A stretch of 64,000 bases of DNA from the NCBI GenBank assembly GCA_964418125.1, contig CAYQKY010000008.1, positions 1 to 64,000 of the forward strand. The letters are read 5' to 3'. Below are positions 1-7,896 of this stretch, in pieces (positions within the stretch are counted from its first letter, which is position 1; every line of letters begins with the position of its first letter). The DNA comes from JACJXW01 sp964418125. Its GTDB lineage: Bacteria; Bacteroidota; Bacteroidia; Chitinophagales; Saprospiraceae. The notes under the pieces were generated by a model. That model saw nothing but the letters and a program-made list of their open reading frames with translations. It searched no databases and was not told the origin of the DNA. The position numbers and the translations under genes were made by a program.

Positions 1-217
1 CCTGTTTCCCCCTCCAGGGGGACGGCAAAGCTCCTATGGAAAGCTGGGAAGTAACCTGTATGAAAAATTTCCTGTCAGTTAAGCTGAAGGCCACAGTGGG
101 CCAAGAGCTGCATGCCCTCCTAAGCAGAGAAGGGGGTGATTCAGCCGGTACAAGCCTTTCCTGCCAGGCAATTTCATCCGCAAGATAATTCTGGACAGTT
201 ACTCTCCTACCGCATCC

Positions 218-1708
218 CTACTTCCCACTCAGCGCCTCCTCCAGCGCCCTTTCCCAGCGCCCGTAGGCTTCCTGGTATGGCCCTTTATCCGGGCCCGGCT
301 CGAAAGCCTCCACCACATCGGCCTTCTTGAGGGCTTCCTCCAGGCTGCCGTAGCACCCGGCGCCAACACCGGCGGCTTTGGCGGCCCCCACCGCCCCGGT
401 GGTATCGTACACCTCGATCCGGCTGCCCATCAGGGTGGCGATGGTGGAGGAGAAAACGGCTGACTGGAACAGGTTGTCGTTGCCGACGCGGATCCGGTTG
501 ACGTCCAGCCCCATTTCCTTCAGGATGTTCATTCCGTAGACGAAGGCGAAGGCCACGCCTTCCAGGGCCGCCCTGAACAGATGGGGGCGCTGATGGCGGT
601 TGAACTGCAGGTTGTGGATGTGGCCGCCGACGGTACGGTTATTGAGCATGCGCTCGGCCCCGTTGCCGAAGGGCAGGATGGACAACTCCTCCGCCCCTAC
701 CGGCGCGCTGCCGGCGAGGCGCTCCATTTCCCCGTAATCGATGCTGCTCCCTGCTACCTGGTGCTTCATCCAGCTGTACTGGATTCCGGCGCCATTGATG
801 CAAAGCAAAACGCCGACCCTGGGCTTATCCGGCTCATGGTTGACATGGGCGAAGCTGTTCACCCGGGAATCTTCATCGTAGATCAGCTTATCGACAACGC
901 CGTATACCACTCCCGATGTGCCCCCCGTAGCCGCCACCTCTCCCGGATGGAGGGTATTGAGGGATAGGGCGTTGTTGGGCTGGTCGCCCGCCCGGTAAGT
1001 TACCGGCGTACCGGCGGCCAGGCCGGTTGCTTCGGCGGCCTCGGCAGTCAGGCGGCCCTGTATGCCGCAGGTAGGCGCCACATCAGGAGCTAAACTCCGA
1101 TCGATGCCATAATGGTTCAGGATGTCTTCCGAGAGGGTATTCTTCTGAAAATCCCAGAGGATGCCCTCCGAGAGGCCGGAGGCAGTAGTAACGGCCTGCC
1201 CGGTCAGTTTCAGGGCAATGTAATCCCCCGGAAGCATGAATTTATGAGCCCGGGCGTACAACTCCGGCTCATGCTGTTGCACCCACCGCAGTTTGGAAGC
1301 CGTAAAGTTGCCGGGAGAATTGAGCAATGACCGCAGGCAAACTGTCCGGCCCATTTGTTCAAAGGCTTTGTCGCCGATCTCCACTGCCCGGCTGTCGCAC
1401 CAGATGATGGAGGCCCGCAGGGGGCGCATATTGTCGTCCACCAGCACCAGGCCGTGCATCTGATAGGCGATACCGATGCCTTTAACCTCCCCGGGATCAA
1501 TATCGTGATCCCGCAACAATTGCCGGGTGGCTTTGCACACATTATCCCACCAATCGTCCGGGTCCTGCTCCGCCCAGTCCGGCCGGGGAGCATGGATAGC
1601 CATCTCCGTCTGCGGATACTTCGCCACGCCTATTGCCTTGCCGCTGTCAACCTCGACGATAGCCGCCTTAACGGAAGAGCTTCCAATGTCGTAACCTATT
1701 AAATACAT
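218..1708 (-). CDS. xylB: FGGY-family sugar kinase, xylulokinase-like
   Basis: Probable ATP-dependent D-xylulose kinase giving xylulose 5-phosphate for the pentose phosphate pathway, cytoplasmic. The 496-residue length is normal for FGGY kinases. The N-terminus has the phosphate-binding strand (GYDIGSSSVKAAIVE), the QMHGLVLVDD segment and a WCDSRA substrate-side motif near residue 90; the C-terminal ATPase half carries GGTSGVVYG and the terminal GAVGAAKAAGVG region. The ATG at 1708 begins directly at the fold and needs no extension. No xylose isomerase or regulator is visible; the window edge is only 217 bp downstream and that stretch holds no convincing gene. The family is certain; xylulose rather than another pentulose is inferred from overall resemblance. 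Confidence 0.82.
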   Translation of the reverse strand: MYLIGYDIGSSSVKAAIVEVDSGKAIGVAKYPQTEMAIHAPRPDWAEQDPDDWWDNVCKATRQLLRDHDIDPGEVKGIGIAYQMHGLVLVDDNMRPLRASIIWCDSRAVEIGDKAFEQMGRTVCLRSLLNSPGNFTASKLRWVQQHEPELYARAHKFMLPGDYIALKLTGQAVTTASGLSEGILWDFQKNTLSEDILNHYGIDRSLAPDVAPTCGIQGRLTAEAAEATGLAAGTPVTYRAGDQPNNALSLNTLHPGEVAATGGTSGVVYGVVDKLIYDEDSRVNSFAHVNHEPDKPRVGVLLCINGAGIQYSWMKHQVAGSSIDYGEMERLAGSAPVGAEELSILPFGNGAERMLNNRTVGGHIHNLQFNRHQRPHLFRAALEGVAFAFVYGMNILKEMGLDVNRIRVGNDNLFQSAVFSSTIATLMGSRIEVYDTTGAVGAAKAAGVGAGCYGSLEEALKKADVVEAFEPGPDKGPYQEAYGRWERALEEALSGK

Positions 1709-1866
1709 AGGTGTCGTGGTTTAAATGATCACATTTCCCAGGTGCGCAACAAATTAAGGCAACAAAAGCAGCAATTCGAAATTTACCCCCACTTAAAAGT
1801 TTCGCCAACGTACCTGACTTATTACGCCAATAATACGCCAGAGCATTCAACTCCCGGTACCTGATA

Positions 1867-2862
1867 TCAATTCAGGCGGACCAGGGTGCGCCCTTTGAGT
1901 TTGCCTTCCAGGATGAGCTCGATTTTTCCGGGCAGTTCTTCCAGCGTACATTCCGTTGCCAGTTCTTCCAGCTGGCCCAGTTTCCATTCTCCGGCCAGCT
2001 TATTCCAGATCACCTGCCGCAGCGGGCGGCTGCACTGCACCGAATCGATGCCGATGAGGCTGACGCTTTTCAGGATAAAAGGAAAAACGGTTGTATTGAG
2101 TTTCGGAGATTGCACCAGGCCGCAGCAGGTGGCCACTCCTCCGTAGTGCATGCTTTTAAGCAGGGTGGCCAGGATGTTGCCGCCCACCGTGTCTACGGCT
2201 CCGGCGAAGCGGGGCTTGAGAAAAGCTTTGCCGGATTGGCCGTCCACCTCTTCCCGTCCGATGACCTCGCCGGCGCCGAGCCCGCGGAGGAAGGATTCCG
2301 CCTCCGGTTTTCCGGTCACGGCAACCACATCGTAGCCGCTTTTGCCCAGGATAGCCACGGCGGTGCTTCCAACCCCTCCGGTAGCGCCGGTCACCACTAC
2401 GGGGCCGCTTTCCGGCCTGATATTGTGCTGTTGCAGCTGGTACACCGAGAGGGCTGCCGTGAAGCCTGCTGTCCCGTAGATCATACTTTCCCGCAGGCTG
2501 AGCCCTTCCGGTAGGGGCACCACCCATTCGGCAGGCACGCGGATATATTCGGCGAACCCACCGGAGGTGTTCATCCCCAGGCCGTAGCCGGTCACCACCA
2601 CCTTATCGCCGGGCCGGAAATCGGGAGACTGGCTGTCGGCTACCTCTCCGGCGGCGTCAATTCCGGGAGTATGGGGATAATTGCGGGTCACGCCTTTATT
2701 TCCGGAAGCGGAAAGGGCGTCTTTGTAGTTCAGCGAAGAATAATGGACGCGGATGAGCACTTCTCCTGCCGGCAGGCTGCTGATCTGGCGCTCGGCGATC
2801 TCCCGGCGAAAGGTTTGATCAGGCTGCTCGGTTACCCATAGTGCGTTGAAGGATTCCTTCAT
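1867..2862 (-). CDS. YhdH/YhfP-type quinone oxidoreductase (acrylyl-CoA reductase family)
   Basis: Zinc-independent medium-chain dehydrogenase/reductase of 331 aa, NADPH-dependent; relatives (AcuI/YhdH) reduce acrylyl-CoA or similar enoyl compounds. The N-terminal GroES-like domain carries SSLNYKDAL and HTPGIDAAGEV; the Rossmann glycine motif VTGATGGVGSTAVA lies at about residues 157-170; no zinc-cysteine cluster is present. The ATG at 2862 is chosen because the further upstream frame is low quality and family proteins begin close to this point. It lies 158 bp upstream of the sugar kinase on the same strand, with no sign of shared function. The physiological substrate cannot be read from the sequence. 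Confidence 0.8.
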   Translation of the reverse strand: MKESFNALWVTEQPDQTFRREIAERQISSLPAGEVLIRVHYSSLNYKDALSASGNKGVTRNYPHTPGIDAAGEVADSQSPDFRPGDKVVVTGYGLGMNTSGGFAEYIRVPAEWVVPLPEGLSLRESMIYGTAGFTAALSVYQLQQHNIRPESGPVVVTGATGGVGSTAVAILGKSGYDVVAVTGKPEAESFLRGLGAGEVIGREEVDGQSGKAFLKPRFAGAVDTVGGNILATLLKSMHYGGVATCCGLVQSPKLNTTVFPFILKSVSLIGIDSVQCSRPLRQVIWNKLAGEWKLGQLEELATECTLEELPGKIELILEGKLKGRTLVRLN

Positions 2863-3061
2863 TTTGTTTTGGACAAAAGATACGAAAAATATCCTGCCCA
2901 ACCACCTTCGGACGGTTGCCTGTTTCCTACTGCTATTCGCCGGGGCATGGGCGGTTCATCAGAAAAAATGGCTTTGGATACTGGCAGTGCTCTACGCCGC
3001 CAACCTCGGCCTGGCGGCAGTGCTGCTGGACAAATATCTCTCGGGGGGATGGATTGGGTAG
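2846..3061 (+). CDS. Possible small two-helix membrane protein
   Basis: A 71-residue frame opening with TTG and overlapping the divergent reductase start by 17 bp. It contains two hydrophobic stretches (about residues 24-38 and 43-61) separated by a short basic loop (HQKK) and ends GGWIG. Its codons in the second half are strongly G/C at position three, like real genes here, which a chance frame would not usually show. There is no recognised family and no convincing ribosome binding site. It may be a small inner-membrane protein, or the tail of a gene that has lost its 5' end. The start is uncertain. Confidence 0.4.
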   Translation: MKDSFILFWTKDTKNILPNHLRTVACFLLLFAGAWAVHQKKWLWILAVLYAANLGLAAVLLDKYLSGGWIG

Positions 3062-3084
3062 AGGAATAAATGAGGGAATGAGTG

Positions 3085-3175
3085 GAACACGAATGCCCCG
3101 GAACTTACCAGGCTTTGGGAGTAAACTTCGCAGTCAAATCCGCGAGAATCCGTTCAATCCGCGGCATCCGTGTTC
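3085..3175. repeat. Intergenic hairpin repeat, family 2, copy 1
   Basis: The terminal arms GAACACGAATGCC (3085-3097) and GGCATCCGTGTTC (3163-3175) pair at 12 of 13 positions. The right end continues into TATCTT. A related unit lies at 10152-10251 with the same GAACACGGAT / ATCCGTGTTCTATCTT ends. This copy sits immediately beyond the 3' end of the PDZ/T9SS gene. Confidence 0.6.
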
Positions 3176-3182
3176 TATCTTC

Positions 3183-4562
3183 TCAGGCACGGTTCAGCAA
3201 CACCAGTTGCTTGGTAACCAGCTTATCCCCCTGCCGGATGGTGAGGGTGATGGTTCCGGGGGTAGCCTCTCTCAGGCTCAGCTCTTCGTTGAAGTAGCCG
3301 TCGAAGTTCTTAAGCTGGCGCTGCAGGAAGACGCGGCCGGAGGAATCCGAAAGCAGGATCTCGGTCGGGACGGGCTCTGCCTGGAAGCGCAGCGTCACCT
3401 CGCCGAAAGACGGGTTAGGATAGGCTTTGTAATCGTTCAGTTCCAGCGCAAATTCCGGAATTTGCGGGCCTTCCTCAACCGGATCTTCGGCGATCACCTC
3501 TTCTTCAGGAGATTCCTCCATGCCGGTGGTTTCACAGGTTTTGAAGCGGGAGTTGACCGTCAGTTCCTGATCGCCGCGAAGGATGATGAGCTGAAATTCC
3601 TGGCCGGGTTCGTGCTTGTTGCGCTCGGTGAGCAGCTCGCTGTTGTCGTTGACCGGCACGCCGTCCATGGCCAGGATGATGTCGCCAGGCTGCAGGCCAT
3701 CGGCTTCCGCCGGGGTGTTGCCGATTACATTGGTGACCTGAACACCTTTGCCGATGTGGGCTTTGCCACCAACGTAGACCCCAATGAACACTTTGCAGGG
3801 GTCGCGCTCATCGTTGAGCACATAGCGGTTGTATTCTTTTTCGCCCAGGGTAACCTGCGTTTGCAGGGCCTGGCCGTTACGGGTATATTCAACCGGCACG
3901 GTTTGCCCGGGTTGCAGTTTGGCCAGGGCGCCGCGCAGGCCGTAGGTGCCGTTGGTGGGATGGCCGCCGATGGATGTCACGACATCTCCCCGCTGCAGGC
4001 CGGCCGCTTCAGCGCCGGAACCGGATACTATACCAGTCAGGGCGACTCCTACCCCACTGTCGGTATTGCCGGGGTAAACGCCCAGAAATGCCTTGATGGC
4101 TTTTTCGGAGCGCAGGCGTTCCTGGCGGGGCTTGTCGCTGTTCCATTCAAAATTCTCAAAGTTGAACTCATCGCCGTGAATGACGATGCGCAGGCTTTCC
4201 ATCTCTTTCTCCAGGCCCTTCATTTCTTCGGCCAGAGCCTCCATTTCTTCCGCGTGTTCTTTAGCGCGGCGAAAGTAGAAAATGGTCTCTTCATTCTCAT
4301 TTGCATTGAACTTTTCGTCACCGGCAAGGACATGCACCTTGACATCCGTGCCGCCGGCGCCTTTGAAGCTCTCCATAACAGATTGCACATCTTCTCCTTT
4401 CCGTATGCGCTTTTTCACGGTTGTCACACTGCCGTCCTCATTGGTGATTTCCTGGACGATGACCACCTCCCCCTCTTCGGCGGCCTGCGCCTGCAGGCCC
4501 GGGTTGGGCATCAAGAAAAACAAGGCCAGAGCACTGGCGAGGAATAGCGTAAATTTCTTCAT
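3183..4562 (-). CDS. Secreted protein with two PDZ domains and T9SS type A sorting domain
   Basis: 459 aa. A signal peptide (about residues 1-27, ending QAQA) leads into a short charged region and a likely coiled coil (about 95-125, rich in E/K/M). Two PDZ domains follow, recognisable by AAGLQRGDVVTSIGG and ADGLQPGDIILAMDG. After an acidic linker the last 80 residues form a T9SS sorting domain starting at YPNPSFGEVTLRF, predicting export across the outer membrane and surface attachment. No protease domain is present, so it is a PDZ-only protein, perhaps a binding or scaffolding factor. It is monocistronic; ClpB upstream is separated by two hairpins. The start is supported by the signal peptide. 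Confidence 0.85.
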   Translation of the reverse strand: MKKFTLFLASALALFFLMPNPGLQAQAAEEGEVVIVQEITNEDGSVTTVKKRIRKGEDVQSVMESFKGAGGTDVKVHVLAGDEKFNANENEETIFYFRRAKEHAEEMEALAEEMKGLEKEMESLRIVIHGDEFNFENFEWNSDKPRQERLRSEKAIKAFLGVYPGNTDSGVGVALTGIVSGSGAEAAGLQRGDVVTSIGGHPTNGTYGLRGALAKLQPGQTVPVEYTRNGQALQTQVTLGEKEYNRYVLNDERDPCKVFIGVYVGGKAHIGKGVQVTNVIGNTPAEADGLQPGDIILAMDGVPVNDNSELLTERNKHEPGQEFQLIILRGDQELTVNSRFKTCETTGMEESPEEEVIAEDPVEEGPQIPEFALELNDYKAYPNPSFGEVTLRFQAEPVPTEILLSDSSGRVFLQRQLKNFDGYFNEELSLREATPGTITLTIRQGDKLVTKQLVLLNRA

Positions 4563-4904
4563 AATAACAGGTGTTTTAGTGATATAATGATATTACTACA
4601 GCCTTGTCTGTCAGTCAAGACAGTAAAAGCATTTCGGTTTATAGCTTCTATGACTCTGGCTTCGAATAGTTTGTTTCCGAAATGACGATTGGGGGATGTA
4701 AAAGTTGCAGTTTAGAGGAAAGGACAACGCATTATGCCTGGCGTTGCATGTTTTTGGAGAAAAAGTTTTGCGATGAGGGGAGCTGGGAAGGCAAAATTTT
4801 TTCGGGGGTTCGATGGCCAGGATGGAGAGCGCTGGGCTCATTGGGCAAGATCCATCGGCCTGCATTTTCACCCGGACAAATCACATAGGAGAAGAGGAAA
4901 GAGG

Positions 4905-4950
4905 GCGGGCCCTGTGGAATAATCTGCTTTAAGAGCTCCACAGGGCCCGC
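4905..4950. terminator. Perfect 14-bp stem hairpin between clpB and the PDZ gene
   Basis: GCGGGCCCTGTGGA (4905-4918) and its exact complement (4937-4950) enclose an 18-nt loop. No strong T-tract follows on either strand, so it may be an extra transcription barrier or 3'-end stabiliser rather than a classical terminator. The rest of the 449-bp gap 4563-5011 shows no gene I can support. Confidence 0.5.
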
Positions 4951-4960
4951 TTCCATTTTC

Positions 4961-4991
4961 TTTTTAAAACGGGCCGCCTGAAGGCAGCCCG
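4961..4991 (-). terminator. Intrinsic terminator of clpB
   Basis: On the minus strand ACGGGCTGCC-TTCA-GGCGGCCCGT folds into a 10-bp stem (one U-G pair) followed by TTTT, 20 bp beyond the clpB stop codon. Confidence 0.8.
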
Positions 4992-5011
4992 TCCGAAAAA
5001 AAGTTGTTTCG

Positions 5012-7630
5012 CTACGCGATCAATTCCTCTTCCCTGATCGGGGCGCGGAACACGACCTTGTCGTCGAACACATCCAGGACGATGTGGCTCTTCGGCTGTA
5101 CCTTATTGAGCAGCATCTGTTTGGACAGTTCGTTGAGCACGCGCTTCTGGATGACGCGCTTCAGCGGGCGGGCGCCGAATTCGGGATGGTAGCCTTCTTC
5201 GGCCAGCCACTGCATAGCGGCAGGGGCGATGGACAGTTTAATGTCCTGCTGCGCCAGCGTCTCCTTCAGTTCGTTGAGCTGCAGTTCGACGATCTTCCTG
5301 ATGTCTTTGCGGGACAGCGGGCGGAACATGATCACCTCGTCGATCCGGTTGAGGAACTCGGGGCGGACCGACTGTTTGAGCAGTTCGAACACCTGTTCGC
5401 GGGTGCTTTCGATCACCTCTTCCTCTTCACCGGGGGCCATATCGGAGAAGTTGTCGCGGATAAGGCCGGAGCCGATGTTGGAAGTCATGATGATGATAGT
5501 GTTCTTGAAGTCCGCTATCCTGCCTTTGTTGTCGGTCAGGCGGCCGTCTTCCAGGACCTGCAACAGGATGTTGAAGGTATCCGGGTGAGCCTTTTCGATC
5601 TCGTCGAGCAGGATCACGCTGTAGGGCTTGCGGCGGACCGCTTCGGTCAGCTGGCCGCCCTCTTCATAACCGACATATCCGGGAGGGGCGCCGATAAGGC
5701 GGCTCACGGCATGGCGTTCCTGGTACTCGCTCATGTCGATGCGGGTCATCAGGTTCTCATCGTCGAAGAGGTACTCCGCCAGCGCCCGGGCCAGTTCGGT
5801 CTTACCCACCCCGGTCGTACCCAGGAAGAGGAAGGAGCCGACCGGGCGCTTGATATTGGACAGGCCGGTGCGGCTGCGGCGGATGGCGTCGGCCACTGCC
5901 TCTACCGCCTCATCCTGGCCGACGACGCGCTTATGAAGGTCTTCTTCCAGGTGGAGGAGTTTTGCCCGCTCGCTTTGCAGCATGCGGGTCACCGGAATGC
6001 CGGTCCAGCGGCTGACGATCTCGGCAATGTCCTCCGCATCCACTTCCTCCTTGACCAGGAGTTTGGATTCGGACTGCATGTCATGCAGGCGGTTCAGGTA
6101 ATCGTCGAGTTGCTTCTGCACCTCCGGCACGCGCCCGTAGCGGATCTCGGCGGCTTCGGTATAGTTGCCTTCCCGCTCGGCGCGGGCGCTTTCCACCTTG
6201 AGCTGCTCCAGTTCTTCCTTTGACTGCTGTAAGCCGAGGATGACTTCCCGTTCGCTCTCCCACTTAGCGCGCAGGGCGTTGCGTTGCTCTTCCAGGTTGG
6301 CCAGTTCTTCTTCGATCTGGCTGATCTTCACTTTGTCGTTCTCGCGTTTCATGGCCTCCCGCTCGATCTCCAGCTGGCGGATCTTACGTTCTACTTCATC
6401 CAGCTCTTCGGGCATGGAGTTCATTTCCAGCCTCAGCTTGGCGGCCGCCTCGTCGATGAGGTCGATGGCCTTGTCGGGCAGGAAACGGGAAGTGATGTAG
6501 CGGTGCGACAACTGCACGGCGGCCACCACGGCGTCATCCTTGATGTTGATCTTGTGGTGCGTTTCGTAGCGCTCCTTCAGCCCGCGGAGGATGGAGATGG
6601 CGTCTTCCACACCCGGCTCTTCCACCAGTACGGTCTGGAAGCGGCGTTCCAAGGCCTTGTCGTTCTCGAAGTACTTCTGGTACTCGTTGAGCGTAGTGGC
6701 GCCGATGGCGCGCAATTCACCCCGGGCCAGGGCCGGCTTGAGGATGTTGGCGGCATCCATAGCGCCCTGCGTCTTGCCCGCTCCGATGAGGGTGTGGATC
6801 TCGTCGATGAACAGGAAGATGCGGCCTTCCGCGGCAGTCACCTCCTTGATGACCGACTTGAGGCGCTCTTCGAACTCTCCCTGGTACTTAGCCCCGGCGA
6901 TCAGGGCGCCCATATCCAGGGAGTAGATGTCTTTGTCACGCAGGTCTTCCGGCACGTCTCCGTCTACGATCCGGTGGGCCAGCCCTTCGACGATGGCCGT
7001 TTTACCGACGCCCGGTTCGCCGATCAGGATGGGGTTGTTCTTGGTGCGGCGGGCCAGGATGTGCAGCACGCGGCGGATCTCGTCTTCCCTGCCGATGACC
7101 GGGTCGAGCTTGCCTTCGCGGGCGCGCTCGTTGAGGTTGATGGCATACTTGTTAAGGGCGTTGTAGCTGTCCTCGGCGCTGTGGGTGGTTACACGGCTAC
7201 CCTTCCTAAGTTCTTTTATGGCCTCTTTGAGGGCTTTCTCGGAAACACCGCTGTCCTTCAGCATCTGAGATACGCTGTCTTTGGTAGAAATAATGCCCAG
7301 TAACAGGTGCTCCAAAGCGACAAATTCATCGCCGAATTCCTTGAGGTAGGTATTGGCCTTCTGCAGTGCTTCGGTAGTGGTGCGCGACAGGTACTGGTTG
7401 CCGCCGCTGGCCTTCGGGTAGGAATGGACGATAGAGTCCGTCGCCTGCCGGATGGCATCGTAATTGACGCCCAGTTTTTTAAAAACGAAGGGCGCCACGC
7501 TCTCGTCTACTTCCAGGATGCCCTTCAGCAGGTGCCCCAGCTCGATGGCCTGCTGCTGGCCTTCCATCGCCAATTGCTGGGCCCGCTGTACGGCCTCCTG
7601 TGATTTTATCGTGAAATTATTCAGGTTCAT
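5012..7630 (-). CDS. clpB: ATP-dependent chaperone ClpB (Hsp100 disaggregase)
   Basis: Cytoplasmic hexameric AAA+ disaggregase that threads aggregated proteins with DnaK/DnaJ/GrpE. 872 aa, the normal length. Order: Clp N-domain (about 1-145), first AAA+ domain with Walker A GEPGVGKT near residue 205 and Walker B FLFIDEIHT, the long coiled-coil middle domain (about 410-530, EEQRNALRAKWESE), the second AAA+ domain with GTTGVGKT near 605 and VILLDEIEKAH, and the C-terminal D2-small domain. No ClpP-binding loop is expected or seen, in agreement with ClpB rather than ClpA/C. The ATG at 7630 matches the family start. A terminator follows directly. No obvious CIRCE or heat-shock element was recognised in the 266 bp upstream. 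Confidence 0.97.
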   Translation of the reverse strand: MNLNNFTIKSQEAVQRAQQLAMEGQQQAIELGHLLKGILEVDESVAPFVFKKLGVNYDAIRQATDSIVHSYPKASGGNQYLSRTTTEALQKANTYLKEFGDEFVALEHLLLGIISTKDSVSQMLKDSGVSEKALKEAIKELRKGSRVTTHSAEDSYNALNKYAINLNERAREGKLDPVIGREDEIRRVLHILARRTKNNPILIGEPGVGKTAIVEGLAHRIVDGDVPEDLRDKDIYSLDMGALIAGAKYQGEFEERLKSVIKEVTAAEGRIFLFIDEIHTLIGAGKTQGAMDAANILKPALARGELRAIGATTLNEYQKYFENDKALERRFQTVLVEEPGVEDAISILRGLKERYETHHKINIKDDAVVAAVQLSHRYITSRFLPDKAIDLIDEAAAKLRLEMNSMPEELDEVERKIRQLEIEREAMKRENDKVKISQIEEELANLEEQRNALRAKWESEREVILGLQQSKEELEQLKVESARAEREGNYTEAAEIRYGRVPEVQKQLDDYLNRLHDMQSESKLLVKEEVDAEDIAEIVSRWTGIPVTRMLQSERAKLLHLEEDLHKRVVGQDEAVEAVADAIRRSRTGLSNIKRPVGSFLFLGTTGVGKTELARALAEYLFDDENLMTRIDMSEYQERHAVSRLIGAPPGYVGYEEGGQLTEAVRRKPYSVILLDEIEKAHPDTFNILLQVLEDGRLTDNKGRIADFKNTIIIMTSNIGSGLIRDNFSDMAPGEEEEVIESTREQVFELLKQSVRPEFLNRIDEVIMFRPLSRKDIRKIVELQLNELKETLAQQDIKLSIAPAAMQWLAEEGYHPEFGARPLKRVIQKRVLNELSKQMLLNKVQPKSHIVLDVFDDKVVFRAPIREEELIA

Positions 7631-7896
7631 ATGGCAGATCTTTTTCTTTGTATCAATACGAAACGGGGTACTTTCCGTTTTTGTTCTCCCGGTTCTTTGC
7701 CCTTTTTTTGTTTCAAACTACGTACCATTGATGAGAAATGCCAGCGCCCAGCCATTATGGCAGGGAAAATGAAGACTGTGCGCCAATTTGACAAAAGCGC
7801 CGGCCGGTTTCGCAATTTATGCCCCGCGGAATACCTGAAAAGCTCCCGCGTAATTCCCTATCTTAGCTGACAGCTGTTAATCAAAACCAAAATTAA

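Noticed and set aside
1668..1850. 60-codon frame upstream of the sugar kinase
   Set aside because: Overlaps the kinase start and contains no motif; the region is better explained as leader and promoter.
4682..4888. Short frames on both strands in the clpB/PDZ gap
   Set aside because: Cys/Trp-rich, no conserved pattern and disrupted by the hairpins; not supported as genes.
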